A stretch of 64,000 bases of DNA. Origin: Lolium rigidum. Its lineage: Eukaryota; Streptophyta; Magnoliopsida; Poales; Poaceae. Both the position numbers and the translations under genes were made by a program. The notes under the pieces were generated by a model that saw only the letters and a program-made list of their open reading frames with translations, was not told where the DNA came from and searched no databases. Shown piece after piece: positions 43,632 through 54,325 of the stretch (the first letter of the stretch is position 1; each line of letters starts with the position of its first letter). Location of the stretch: NCBI RefSeq assembly GCF_022539505.1, contig NC_061514.1, forward strand, positions 40,722,869 through 40,786,868. Direction: 5' to 3'.

Positions 43632-44332
43632 GACCTGGTCGGCGCGGACCAGGCGCCGCACACCCCCAGGCGGGTTGTTGGGCCGGCCCAACACATTCCC
43701 ACTCTTGTTATTTTTGTTTTTTTTGCTTTTTTGTTTTTCTGTTTGATTTTTCTTTTTACGTTTTTTAAAAGCTGATTCTTTTAAGATCCGATTTTTTAAA
43801 ATTATTTTACTTTTTTCAGAAATTTAAATATTTTCAAAATTTGAACATTTTTCAGATTGGAACAATTTTCAAATTGGAACAAATTTTAAAATTGAATAAA
43901 TTTTAAATTTGAACAAATTTTGAATTGGAACAAATATTTTTCAAAAAAATTATTATTATTTATATATGAACATTTTTCGAATTTGAACAATTTTATACTT
44001 GAACAATTTTTGAATTTGAACAATTTTTATACTTTAACAATTTTCGCATTTGAATAATTTTATACTTGAACAATTTTAGAATTTGAAATTTTCTCGAATT
44101 TTTTTAGTTAGAACATTTTACATTCAAAAATATATGTAAATTAAAAAAATTAAATCTTAAAAACGAAAAAGGAAACAGAAATGAAAAAACAGAAATGAAA
44201 AAGAAACAGAAATGAAAAAAAACAGAACAGAAAAATGACTCAGAAAAAAAGCGGCCAACTGGCCCAACACCCGAACTGGGCCGGCCCGTACCGCGCGGGG
44301 GTGTGCGGCGCGCGGTACGCGCCGACCTAGTC
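43632..44332. mobile_element. AT-rich foldback element
   Basis: The GC-rich ends are inverted copies: GACCTGGTCGGCGCGGACC at 43632 and, read inward from 44332, GACTAGGTCGGCGCGTACC. Both run on to CGCCGCACACCCCC, about 36 bases in all. The interior is made of imperfect TTTGAACAATTTT-like units in both orientations. No coding sequence. No target duplication is obvious, so the superfamily (perhaps Mutator-like) is not settled. Confidence 0.55.
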
Positions 44333-45432
44333 AGTGTATATGAAATCGGTGCTATGTGTCGACCAGTCTGACCCAGTGGATCGGACGATGCTGGCCCCAT
44401 TGGCTCAAATCTTGCCTTATGCCTACCCACATGACCCATTGGTCCTGATTTTTCTTGTTGGGCCAACAACCCACCAGGATGACCCAGCGCATTCTCATCC
44501 TGATTCCAGGCGAACTTTAGAGCTATTTCTTTCTAATGAAGGCCCAGTAGCGCCGTTTGAATGTTGTTGGACCGAATTCCGTGCCTGCGCTATTGTGGGG
44601 CTGCATACGTTTTTTTCCAGTTTTCAAAAAAAAAACTAGATCTTTTTCCAACAGAAGATGGTGGATGGACAAGTGGACAACGAAGGGAGCTCCTATTGCC
44701 CGCTTTAAGCTAGAGCGAGTCTCCCTCCCGCCTGAAGCACTAGCTTATGGGCCTCCCTGCAGCGGCCCAATAAAAGGTACTCCCTCTTTTTTCGTTATCT
44801 TTTTCTTTCAGTTTTTTTTCATTTGTAAAGCATTTTAAATCTGAAGTTTTAGAAAATCGAACATTTTCAAAATTAAAAAATTTCAAAGTGAACATTTTTT
44901 AAATTGAACTTTTTATAAATCTAAACAAATTTTAATTTTGAATAAATTTTGAATCTGAAAAAAATTTAAAATTGAGAAATGTTCAAAAATTAAAATATGA
45001 GCATATTTAAATAAAAAACGAAATCTGAACAAATTTCATAGTCTGAACAAATTTCGAAATTCGCGCAAATTGTAAATCTAAACAAATTTAAAATCTGAAC
45101 AAATTTTGAAAAAGTTCATAAAAGTTCAAAATTGAAAAGGTTTATAAATTAACAAGGTTCGAAATAAAATGAATAGAAAACCTTTTTTTAATATGAGAAT
45201 AGAAAACTGTTGAAAAACCTGAAATCTGAAGGAAGGAAAAAAACCGAAAAAACAGAACGTGAAGGGAAGGAAGCAATCTCTCGTTAGATGGGCCCAACCC
45301 ATAACTGCTTCCCCTAAACGGCGTCCGAGATAACCTCTGCAATGAGCGGAGAATAGGGTTTGCCGACAGCGAAGGGGCACAGTAGGGGAAAATTCAATCC
45401 CATGCATGGTTGAGGATGATACAGTCCATTAT
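44333..45432. other. Unassigned interval, partly AT-rich
   Basis: 44333-44790 has no recognisable gene. 44790-45180 again consists of AT-rich TCTGAACAAATTT-like units resembling the foldback interior, bounded by GGGCC-containing sequence, so it may be a second, more degraded element of this kind. It ends at the TTA target of H4. Confidence 0.4.
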
Positions 45433-45435
45433 TTA

Positions 45436-47178
45436 GAGCATCTCCAACAGGCGCGCTATATAGGCCGCGCGGCATAAAAACGTCCGATATAGCGCGCGCG
45501 GGAGGGAACGTGGCGCTCCAGCAGGCGCGGTAAACGGCGCGGCGCGCTAAAAAGTTTAGAGCGCGCGGCGTTTTGCACAAACCGGAGCGGTATATCTGGC
45601 GCGTCGGCTACAGCGCGTGGCAACGCTTGTCCAAGCGCGAAAAATCCCCCGCGCTGAAACTTCCTCTTCCGCGTCGCCGTCCCGAGCGCCCAATCCGTCG
45701 TCTCCGCGCGCCGCCGGCGATCCCGACGATGGACGACCCCTCCGGCAACCCGCCGACCCCTCCCTACTCTGTCCAACCCTCCGCCGCCGCCACTTCCGCC
45801 GCGCCACCGCCAAACCCTAGCGGCGGCGCCCACGGCGGCAACCCAATGGGCCGCGCGCGCGCGCGCTCTTCGTCCCGCCGCGCGGGCACGCGCACGCAGG
45901 CGCGCCGCGGCGCAGATGGCCGCGCAGGGCACCGCGCCGAGGAGGGGGAAGGTGCCGTCGAACAAACGGCCGCACCTCGGCCCCGCCGCCATCGCGCCGC
46001 TGAAGAAACCGAAGAAGCCCATCCCTCGCCGGCAGCCTCCTCCTCCGGCGCCGAACCAGGCGCCTCCTCCTCCTCCTCCTCCTCCTCCGCCGACCCAGCC
46101 GACCCAGCCGACGCCTCCGTCCGGCGACCGCGCGGGCGCACATATGGTGGATGATGAAATGCCCGAGAGGTAAAAATCACTAGTTTTTGTCGAATTTTAG
46201 TTTACTAGATGCATACCTAGCCGTATAGTAATGAATTTCATTGCAATGTAGAGTGGATGATGCGGCATTCATGGACACAATGAATGTTGGATCCTCGTTC
46301 TTGCATGATGAAGCCGCCGATGGGGAGGAGGAATATGAGGATGTAGATGAGGAAGGAGAAGGATTGATTGAGTACATCAACCTTCTTCGCGATGAAGTGT
46401 TGGCCAAAAAGAGATTGTTGGTAGCCAACATGAACACTTCCACTACCGGCATGTTTGGAGGAGGCATGCCGACGTTTGGAGGAGGCATGGGAGGCATGGC
46501 GGGCATGGGAAGCATGCCCATGCCCACCATGGGAGGCATGGCCGGCATGGGAAGCATACCCATGGCCGGCATGGGAGGCATGGCCGGCATGGGAGGCTAT
46601 GGAGGCATGGCCGGCATGGGAGGACCAAGCTATGGAGGAGTGTTTGGAGGGACCATGGGAGGCTCGGTGAGTGGTGTGTATGGGAGTATGGGAGCACCAC
46701 CGGGAGGCTTCGTGTCTTCCATGAATGCTACTATTCCTCCTTCAACCCAAGATGACGAGGAGGAAGAAGAAGGTGTTGACTTGGAAAGTGCGGAAGTGTG
46801 ATATGCATTTGTGATATGCATTATGTGTTCCACTTTGTCCATTTGAATCATATGTCGTGTGTCATTGTTGAACTACGTCATTTTGTTGTGTCGTTGTTGA
46901 ACTACGTGATGTTGTTGCACTTTGTGTCATTTGTTTCATGAATTATGTGTGTTTATTTGATCTTTGTGAATGCAAAATAGTCTAGAAATCTGTTTTCCGC
47001 GCCCGCGCGCGCTGTATTTTACCGCGCCTGGCGGAGGACCATTTTTTCAGCCCGCGCACGCGCTGCAAATTAGCGCGTCCGGCGGAGGAAAAATCAGCAC
47101 CGCGCGCGCTATCGGTTTACAGCGCGCATAATCGGAGGTTTAGCGCGCCGCGATATAGCGCGCCTGTTGGAGATGCTC
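45436..47178 (+). mobile_element. H4: Harbinger-type element with a Gly/Met-repeat gene (1,743 bp)
   Basis: The ends match perfectly over about 26 bases (GAGCATCTCCAACAGGCGCG then CTATAT) and are flanked by TTA (45433-45435 and 47179-47181). Subterminal sequence is rich in GCGCGC. It encodes one two-exon gene and no transposase. The near-perfect termini suggest relatively recent movement in trans. Confidence 0.88.
45916..46801 (+). CDS. Two-exon gene: proline-rich, acidic, Gly/Met-repeat protein
   Basis: Exon 1 45916-46169, intron 46170-46251 (GTAAAA...TGTAG), exon 2 46252-46801; the join is in frame (…PER then VDDAAFMDTM) and gives 267 residues. Exon 1 is basic and Pro-rich with a poly-Pro run. 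Exon 2 has an acidic block (DGEEEYEDVDEEGEG), a helical stretch LIEYINLLRDEVLAKKRLL, then about ten copies of GGMAGMG-like repeats (46450-46640) and an acidic tail. An ATG at 45729 in another frame could be the original start if a shift lies between. I do not recognise a function; it may be a diverged accessory ORF of the Harbinger type. Confidence 0.6.
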
Positions 47179-47929
47179 TTATTTATTTATTTTTTGTAGT
47201 GGGGCACTACCTATTGCTAGGCTAGGTGTACATACTTCAAGACATGCATTTGGAGAGAGAAAGAGACCGAAGGAAAGAGAGAAAAGCAAAATGTGTGATC
47301 ATTTTCATGTCGATGGAGTGGCTAAACTACTGATCCATGTCGATTTTTACATGTGTGCCATCATCAATACATCATTGTTAACCTTGGGGTGAACACAAGC
47401 ACGTGCGGAGCCACCAGGGTAGAGCCGGGTCATTCGACCCCCTCAGATTTTGGCGCCCCCAACCCCAATCGGTATCGAGCGACACAGCGCCACAGTCTCG
47501 CGGTCGAGCGACGGAGCGAGCGCCAGAGAAAAACCTAGCCCCGTCACCACCGCCAGGCCCCGCTCCGGCGGCTCGCCCGCCGCCCCACCGCGTTTCCTCG
47601 GCCAACCGCCGTGTTTCCCCGCCCCGCCGCGTTTCCCCGCCCCGTCGCGTTTCCCCCTTCCACGGCTGGCTTCTTCGATGGACGGCAACGACGATGAGGA
47701 ATCACGCAAGAGAGCACGCTGCCAGGTTGATTTCCCCCCTCTTCTTCAGTTTTGATACTTGATTGCATCATTACAAGGTAGAAATCAGGGGTAATTTTTA
47801 GTTTCCCTTTTCAATGTTGTAGGCAAATCTGAAACTTTTGATCTAGCAAATGTGGTTGCCGATCCCGGAATTCGGAGACCAATTGGGTCATTTGGTACCC
47901 ATGAAATCAGAGACAAAATGAGATGGACA

Positions 47930-48400
47930 CAAGGTAGTCAGAATCCCGATCCTACTACTGAAATCCTACGATATGACGATCTTACATCACCGTATCGATC
48001 CAAATCTCACAATGAATCCTAATCGGGTAGAATCCATGTTGAGTCCCGATCCAAATCATAGAATCCTTTAGAATAATATAGAATCTCAATCCCTTTTATG
48101 GATTATTCCCATCCGCTAAACCATACAAGGATATATACTACTTAAATATCCCAAGCCCTTTTAACTTGATTCACTAGCCTTTATTTGACTACCAAATCTC
48201 AAATGATCTATCGATAGAACATTATTTCTAGAAACTTTATGGATTATAATTTTTATCTCCATTATACTATTACACAAACTTTCCGTGTGATAAAAATATC
48301 TTCTCTAAGTAAATATCCGAGATTCTACGATTCGATACTACGACTCGATTCTGCCTGGCGAAAACCGATCCGACTTCGAATCCCGACTCTGACTACCTTG
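47930..48400. mobile_element. MITE inside the hAT gene (471 bp)
   Basis: Inverted ends CAAGGTAGTCAGAATC and CAAGGTAGTCAGAGTC, flanked by ATGGACA on both sides (47923-47929 and 48401-48407). A 7-8 base duplication fits hAT. The interior has repeated CGATTC/TACGA motifs and no coding sequence. Confidence 0.75.
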
Positions 48401-49178
48401 ATGGACATATTTGTCGAGAGGCCGTACTCGTTTAGATGGTCATAATTTTCTCAAAGGTCCGGATAAGCGGTCATTTCTAAGTGCATGGTATGAAAAGTTT
48501 AGATGGGAGCCTCTATTGCTTCCTGCTACTAACTTTTGTGGTGGAAGAAATATTATAGTACCAAATATGTATGATAACATTGCAGCTAGGGATTACCGAA
48601 GGAGCTCACGCAAGATGGTTACTTGCTTGCATCCTTACAAGGTACAAATCTTTAATGAGGTGCTTGATAGAAACATAGTTGAGATGAATCATAGATTTTC
48701 TGAAACTTCTACACGCCTATTATTGTGCACTGCATGCCTTGATCCTAGAGACTCATTCAGCAACTTTTATAATGATATTCTAGTTGAGCTTGCAACCATG
48801 TACTCTGCTGATTTCTCTTCACATAATTGTTCTCTATTGGTTGGTGAACTGGACATATGCGTTGATGTGATGAAGATAAATCCTGATTTCATAGCTTGTG
48901 ATAGTTTGAGTGATCTTTCTCTCAAGTTAGTTCAAAAGAGATACCATGAGACCTTTTATTGGTCTACCGCCTTATTACACTTACTTTGACATTACCTGTG
49001 GCAACAACATCAGTTGAGAGGGTTTTCTCGGCAATGAATATGATAAAATCATCTCTTCGGAACAAGATAGGGGATGATTGGCTCGATGATTTGATGATTT
49101 TTTATGTTGAGAAAGATATATTTACCAAAATTGATGACAAGAAGATTATGCTATGTTTCCATTCCTACAACAACCGTA

Positions 49179-49302
49179 TGTCGGTGATTAGGTCTGGAAT
49201 GTCAGAGTCATCTTCTGACGGTATAATACAATGTATGACTCCAATACACATATGTATTGGAGTAAAGAACATAAAATAAAGGGCCTATTACATATTCTAA
49301 TA
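49179..49302 (-). repeat. 3' LTR of E5 (124 bp)
   Basis: Plus-strand TGTCGGTGATTAGG...TCTAATA. It is 35 bases shorter than the other LTR because of an internal deletion after GACGG. The outer end is TA, not CA, on the plus strand. GTTAAGGGAGGG just inside on the minus strand is the polypurine tract. Confidence 0.85.
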
Positions 49303-49309
49303 CCCTCCC

Positions 49310-50173
49310 TTAACCTGAACCTTTTGAAAGTTTGAGATTACGCTTGAATTCATCAAGCTTCTTGACTGGAAGTGCCTTGGTAAAACCATCTGCAATTTGA
49401 TCTTTTCTTGAGATAAACTGAATGGTCAACTTCTGATTAGCAACTCTTTCTCTAACAAAATGGAAATCAATCTCAATATGCTTGGTATGAGCATGAAACA
49501 CTGGATTTTCATACAGATAGGTTGCACCTAAATTGTCACACCAAAGACTTGGTTTTTCTTTCAATTTAACTCCAAGTTCAACAAGAAGAGCTTTAACCCA
49601 AATTAACTCAGCTGTAGCATTTGCTAATGCCTTGTACTCTGCCTCAGTACTAGACCGAGATACTGTATCTTGCTTCCTAGCACTCCAAGAAACCAAATTT
49701 GGTCCAATAAATATAGCAAAACCACCTGTAGAGCGTCTATCATCCAGACAACCGGCCCAATCTGCATCTGTAAAAGCACTTAAGAAAGTTGATGAGGACT
49801 TTGTAAAAGTAATACCAAGTTGCAATGTATGTTTCACATATCTGAGAATGCGCTTTGCAGCTGTCAAGTGTTCTGTAGTTGGAGCATGTAATAATTGATA
49901 GATCTTGTTTACTGAGAAAGCTAAATCAGGACGTGTCAATGTTAAGTACTGAAGAGCTCCAACAATGCTTCTGTATTGAGTACTATCCTCAGAGCCAAGA
50001 GGTGTACCATCTGTCAAAGACAACTGTTCAGATGAAGACAGAGGAGTAGGTGCAGACTTGCAGCTATGCATTCCAACTCTGTTAAGTAAATCTGTAGCAT
50101 ATTTCTCCTGTGTAAGAAGTAAACCATTGTGTATCTTCTTTACTTCAATACCAAAGGAAATAATGTAAGTCAC
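49310..50173 (-). CDS. pol: E5 RNase H and end of RT
   Basis: Open frame of 287 codons: [97 protein letters not shown] sequence with Ala-His, and [13 protein letters not shown]...ADGFTKALP. These are the copia RNase H motifs with catalytic Asp/Glu residues present. Its upstream link to RT is broken near 50170-50260, where the catalytic YVDD stretch is missing. Confidence 0.85.
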   Translation of the reverse strand: MTYIISFGIEVKKIHNGLLLTQEKYATDLLNRVGMHSCKSAPTPLSSSEQLSLTDGTPLGSEDSTQYRSIVGALQYLTLTRPDLAFSVNKIYQLLHAPTTEHLTAAKRILRYVKHTLQLGITFTKSSSTFLSAFTDADWAGCLDDRRSTGGFAIFIGPNLVSWSARKQDTVSRSSTEAEYKALANATAELIWVKALLVELGVKLKEKPSLWCDNLGATYLYENPVFHAHTKHIEIDFHFVRERVANQKLTIQFISRKDQIADGFTKALPVKKLDEFKRNLKLSKGSG

Positions 50174-51011
50174 CTAGATCTTTTATAGCAAAATTTGCTT
50201 TTAAATTTTGAAGAAGAGCAGTGATGGCATGAATAGAGGAACCAGTAACTATGATATCAGAACAAACATAGTGATACCTGACTTGTTGAGAAGAAATAAT
50301 GAAGTGTTAGCCTTTGACGGTTTGAATCCAAACTCACATAACATAGAGCTAAGCCTAGAGTACCATGCTCGAGGGGCCTTCTTCAGTCCATACAAAGCTT
50401 TATCAAGCTTGCAAACATAATGCGGAGCGTGAGAGTTTTCAAAACCAGGGGGTTATCTCATATAAACCTCCTCTTCCAGAACACCATGTAAGAACGCGTT
50501 CTTGATATCTAGCAATTCTGATAGTAGCAATTTTTACTACAGGCCTGAAGGTATCTTCATAGTCAATACCATACCTTTGCTTGAACCCTTTTGCAACTAG
50601 TCGAGCCTTGTATCTATCAATAGAACCATCTGCCTTCTTCTTAACGCGATACACCCATTTGCAATCAATCAAATTTCTGTTTTTGCTTGGAGGGCCAAGA
50701 TGCTAGGTTTTGTTCTCAATAAGAGCATTATATTCCTCCTCCATAGCTTGGCGCCAATTCGAATCACTCAAAGCTTCTGTAAGAGTATGTGGTTCACCTT
50801 TAGAGGAAAACATGCCATATCGAATTGTACCGTCAGTATATTTCTTTGGATGACTTATACCTTTCTGTAATCGAGTACGAACTCCAGGTGGTGATGGCGG
50901 TGGCGGAGCAATATCAGCGTGGACAGAGTGTGAGGGGGCTCGAATCATTTTCGAAATTTTTAGACTGTTCCACATGCTCACCCGCACCCTCATCATCCGC
51001 AGAAGATCCAT
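50174..51011 (-). pseudogene. pol: E5 reverse transcriptase, broken
   Basis: Fragments [19 protein letters not shown] and [20 protein letters not shown] give the copia RT start. The piece 51011-50703 (GVRTRLQKGISHPKKYTDG, EALSDSNWRQAMEEEYNAL) is the integrase-RT linker. The middle of RT at 50260-50440 is frameshifted. At about 50251-50262 the sequence passes from the strand before the active site directly to the one after it. No YVDD is encoded, so the enzyme would be inactive. Confidence 0.75.
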
Positions 51012-51314
51012 CGGGGGACAAGGGGCAGAGCCCTGCCCGCTCTGTCTAGAGGCGGCATGTGGCAGAGAGGGAATGGCTGCATGCAGCAGATTCGCTGCGT
51101 GTGCAGCGTTGCGATGCGGCTGGGCTGGCAGGCGAATCCGCCTCGACCTGGCGCGCCTCGGGATCGGCGTGTCTAGGAGAATGTTTTCTCAGATCCTCCT
51201 CGTTCTCCGCGTCAATTTCGTCCGTTTCTGAGGCTGATTCAGCATCACTTGTGCACTGTTTTCACTGTTTTCTTCACTGTTTTCAGTAGAATTTTCTTCT
51301 GTAGTTGCATCTAC

Positions 51315-52197
51315 CTATTCCACATTAGTAACAGAAACAATAGGCACAATATGGTCATTGCAATTATGTACACTCTCATGGGAATTAGAGGAAGATGGAA
51401 GAAGCAAGATTTCTTTCTTAAGGAGTGCACCGACATTATTGGGATGTAGGGAGGCAAACAAAAATACATTTTCATCAAATACAACGTCACGAGAGATGTA
51501 GATTCGACCTGTAGATACATCTAGACACTTGACACCTTTGTGTAGAGGACTATACCCAAGAAACACACACCGTTTAGATCGAAAAGAAAGTTTCCGTTTG
51601 TTGTAGGGACGAAGGTTAGGCCAACAAGAACAACCAAAAGTCCGAAGAGAATCATAATTTGGTGTTACATGGAGTAAACGTTCAGTGGGTGATTCAAAAT
51701 CAAGAACCTTGCTAGGGAGAAGATTTATGAGAAAAAGTGGCAGTGATAAAGGCTTCATCCCACAATTTGAGAGGCATAGAGGCATTAGCAAGCAAGGCAA
51801 GACCAACTTCAACTATATGACGGTGTTTTCTTTCAGCTGAACTATTTTGTTGATGAGCATGGGGACATGATGCATGGTGAGTAATGCCAACTTTTTGAAA
51901 GAATCCATTCATTTTTTCATACTCGCCTCCCCAATCAGTTTGCATAGTAACAATTTTCCTATCAAACTTGCGTTCAACATATTGCTGATAATTAAGAAAA
52001 GCTTGATAAACATCAGAACACTTTTTGATCAAATAAATCCAGGTGAATTTACTAAAATCATCGATAAAGCTTACATAGTATGCATGTTTTCCCACAAAGA
52101 GGGGGGCAGGACCCCATACATCAGAGAACACTTGCTCCAAAGGAGCAGTAGAGACACTAGAGGATATGGGGTATGGCAACTGGTGGCTCTTGGCCAA
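51315..52197 (-). pseudogene. pol: E5 integrase
   Basis: Frame 52197-51712 encodes the catalytic core: Asp in VFSDVWGPAP, Asp in TMQTDWGGEY, Glu in NSSAERKHRH; the triad is intact. A shift near 51740 leads to 51812-51315 with YDSLRTFGCSCWPNLRP, RCVFLGYSPLHKG and GRIYISRDVVFDE. The zinc domain lies upstream of the stop at 52198. Confidence 0.82.
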
Positions 52198-53793
52198 CTA
52201 ACAAGAGTCACAAATATATGGAGTACTCTTTGGGGTGTAAGCTATTTTATTTCTTCTAAGAACTTGCTGAACCACAAATGAAGATGGATGTCCTAAGCGC
52301 CGATGCCATGTAGAGGATGATGGCTTTATTGAAATAAAAGCATGCTTGGTAGTCTCATGGAACATGGGCACCAGGGGATAGAGACCACCCCAGCAAGGGC
52401 CTCTAAACAGAACTCTTCGTGTTGCTTGGTCCTTGATTAAGAAGAAGAAATGATGAAACTCAATAAAGACATGATTATAAAGTGTAAAGCGATGAACTGA
52501 CAATAGATTTTTGGAAGCACTAGAAACATGGAGAACATCTTTAAGATCAACGGAACCATAAGGAGTGCGCAAAATTGAATTACCAATGTGACTAATGTTT
52601 ATACCTGTACCTTCAGTAGCGCGAACACCGTCTTGTCCATGATACTTGGTGGCAATGAGGAGTTTATTCAGCTCGCCAGTGATATGATCAGTTGCCCCTG
52701 TGTCAGTATACCAGTTTGTATCAACTCCATATGAGGCAAGATGGGCACCCTTATCATGATCATCCTTCTTCTTGTCACCTGAGTAGCGCCACCAACACTT
52801 GCTAGCAGGATGACCATGCTTGGTGCATATCTGACAGTCAGTGTCCACATAGGGAGTAGGGGTACGGTCAAAGCGACGGCCACTGTCAAACTGACGGCGA
52901 TCACCTCCACCATCATCTCGGCGTTTGTCACGACGATCACCCTGGCACTCATCACGGCGCCAATAGCCACGGCCATCTTCTCTGTCTCGATAGTTACCAC
53001 TTCCACCACCACGGTAAGGGATATAATCAGGGGTCTGGCCACATGGAGGAGTGTGACCACGAGGCGGTGGAGTGCGACCACGTGGACGGTGCTGCTGCTC
53101 ACGGCCACAACGAGCAAGGTTCGCTGAGGAGACAAACTCCCCATTTTCTTCAACTCCATTGCGCATATCATAGGAACTCAGATGCTCATAAAAATCATCA
53201 AGTGTAGTACCAGGATTTGCATTGACAGAAGTAATCAGTGTATTGTATTTAGTTTGGTCAAGACCATGCAGCAGGTAACCGAGCATCTCATCATCTTCAA
53301 CAGGCTTACCAAGAGCTGACAATCCTGAGGCGAACCCTTTCATGTTGGTGTAGTAGGTGTCGGCTGTCATGGAGAGCTTCTTCGTGTCATTCAATTTCTC
53401 ACGGAGATGCTGAGCCTTGGTGCGTGAGGCTGTCTTGAACATGGAGTTAATGGCAAACCAGGCCTCAGCGGTGGAGCTTACATCGAGGAGATGTGATAGA
53501 ATGTCAGGTGACAACATGTTGAGGAGGAACCATAGAACCTGCTGATCACGAGCAAGCCACCCAACATAGGTCGGGTTCTCAACAAGGATTTTCTTCTTCT
53601 CAGCATCTTCCACTTCAATGGTTTTGGCTGGGGAAGCGTCGTTGCTGTCAAGCAAGGCCATCACATTGGCACCGCGAAAGGCCGGAAAGACCAGAGCCTT
53701 CCATAGTAGGAAGTTCCCACGTGTGAGTTGCTGCGCGGGTGGAGCACCGAGAGCAGCAGCCAGGCCGAAGCTCGAGTTTGACGAAGACCCCAT
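52198..53793 (-). CDS. gag: E5 gag-protease
   Basis: Open frame of 531 codons from MGSSSNSSFGLAAALG. Gag core: LTRGNFLLWKALVFPAFRG, WLARDQQVLWFLLNMLSP. It is followed by an Arg/Asp/Gly-rich linker and an intact CCHC knuckle (CQICTKHGHPASKC). The protease has NWYTDTGATDHITG with intact DTG. The start of integrase (STWHRRLGHPSSF) is included. The frame ends at a TAG in the CDSC...AKSHQ stretch of the zinc domain. That is a single CAG-to-TAG type change, since the frame continues beyond it. Confidence 0.9.
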   Translation of the reverse strand: MGSSSNSSFGLAAALGAPPAQQLTRGNFLLWKALVFPAFRGANVMALLDSNDASPAKTIEVEDAEKKKILVENPTYVGWLARDQQVLWFLLNMLSPDILSHLLDVSSTAEAWFAINSMFKTASRTKAQHLREKLNDTKKLSMTADTYYTNMKGFASGLSALGKPVEDDEMLGYLLHGLDQTKYNTLITSVNANPGTTLDDFYEHLSSYDMRNGVEENGEFVSSANLARCGREQQHRPRGRTPPPRGHTPPCGQTPDYIPYRGGGSGNYRDREDGRGYWRRDECQGDRRDKRRDDGGGDRRQFDSGRRFDRTPTPYVDTDCQICTKHGHPASKCWWRYSGDKKKDDHDKGAHLASYGVDTNWYTDTGATDHITGELNKLLIATKYHGQDGVRATEGTGINISHIGNSILRTPYGSVDLKDVLHVSSASKNLLSVHRFTLYNHVFIEFHHFFFLIKDQATRRVLFRGPCWGGLYPLVPMFHETTKHAFISIKPSSSTWHRRLGHPSSFVVQQVLRRNKIAYTPKSTPYICDSC

Positions 53794-54111
53794 GGTAGAA
53801 ACGATCTAGGGTTTTGTGTATCGGGCTGGTTTGGAGGATGTTTTGGTGTCTAAGGGTTTTGGGAGATTGTAGTTGTGTAGGAGTTTTAACCGGCAGCGAT
53901 AGAGACTCGACGACGGCTGGATGTTGGGTTGTGTGAAGGCGGTGGCGGCAGATGATCTGCAGCGACAACGGTATGTTTTTCTTGATGTATGGCGACGGCG
54001 GCAGATGACCAACTGATCTGCGGCAGTGGCGATGTTCTTGGCGGCGGCTGAGGAACAGCGGCGGCGGCGATGGCAGCTAGGTTGTCGAGGAAGATGGCGG
54101 CTCTGATACCA

Positions 54112-54270
54112 TGTCGGTGATTAGGTCTGGAAGGTTAGAGTCATCTTATGACGGTTACGTGTTAAATATGAGCCTCAACATGGGTCGGGTATAATACAAT
54201 GTATGACTCCAATACACATACGTATTGGAGTAAAGAACATAAAATAAAGGGCCTATTACATATTCTAATA
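54112..54270 (-). repeat. 5' LTR of E5 (159 bp)
   Basis: Plus-strand TGTCGGTGATTAGG...TTCTAATA, followed by CCGTA. It keeps the 35 bases (TTACGTG...GTCGGG) absent from the other LTR. Confidence 0.88.
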
Positions 54271-54325
54271 CCGTAGAGGTCATCTTCCGCGGGGGTTTCG
54301 TCTTCCAAGCTTAGATGCAACTTAA

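Larger units (their letters stand above)
49179..54270 (-). mobile_element. E5: copia element with short LTRs (5,092 bp)
   Basis: LTRs 49179-49302 and 54112-54270, flanked by CCGTA (49174-49178 and 54271-54275). Minus-strand order: LTR, Met primer site (54099-54111, TGGTATCAGAGCC directly at the LTR), gag, protease, integrase, RT, RNase H, purine tract, LTR. It is inserted in the last coding part of the hAT gene. The frames carry one nonsense change and several shifts. Confidence 0.9.
47678..54325 (+). pseudogene. hAT transposase, internally deleted
   Basis: Pieces in order: a short first exon at 47678-47725 (MDGNDDEESRKRARCQ), then FDLANVVADPGIRRPIGSFG and EIRDKMRWT to 47929. After the MITE come YLSRGRTRLDGHNF and FLSAWYEKFRW. 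The sequence then jumps to the C-terminal part (MVTCLHPYKVQIFNEVLDRN, MNHRFSETSTRLLLC), and a frameshift near 48960 leads to LPVATTSVERVFSAMNMIKS, the hAT dimerisation block. The catalytic middle is missing. The last residues resume after E5 at 54276 and stop at 54325. Removing MITE and E5 each with one target copy rejoins the reading frame. Confidence 0.8.

Noticed and set aside
43740..44130. AT-rich stretch as a replication origin or matrix-attachment site
   Set aside because: It lies between inverted GC-rich ends and is better explained as the interior of a foldback element.
45564..46173. Several long frames on both strands rich in Arg, Ala and Pro
   Set aside because: GC-rich sequence gives open frames by chance. 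Only the frame at 45916 splices in frame to exon 2.
46443..46700. Regular repeat array that could be taken for a CRISPR or minisatellite
   Set aside because: Units are 12-30 bases with no constant spacer, and they encode the Gly/Met repeats of the H4 protein in frame.
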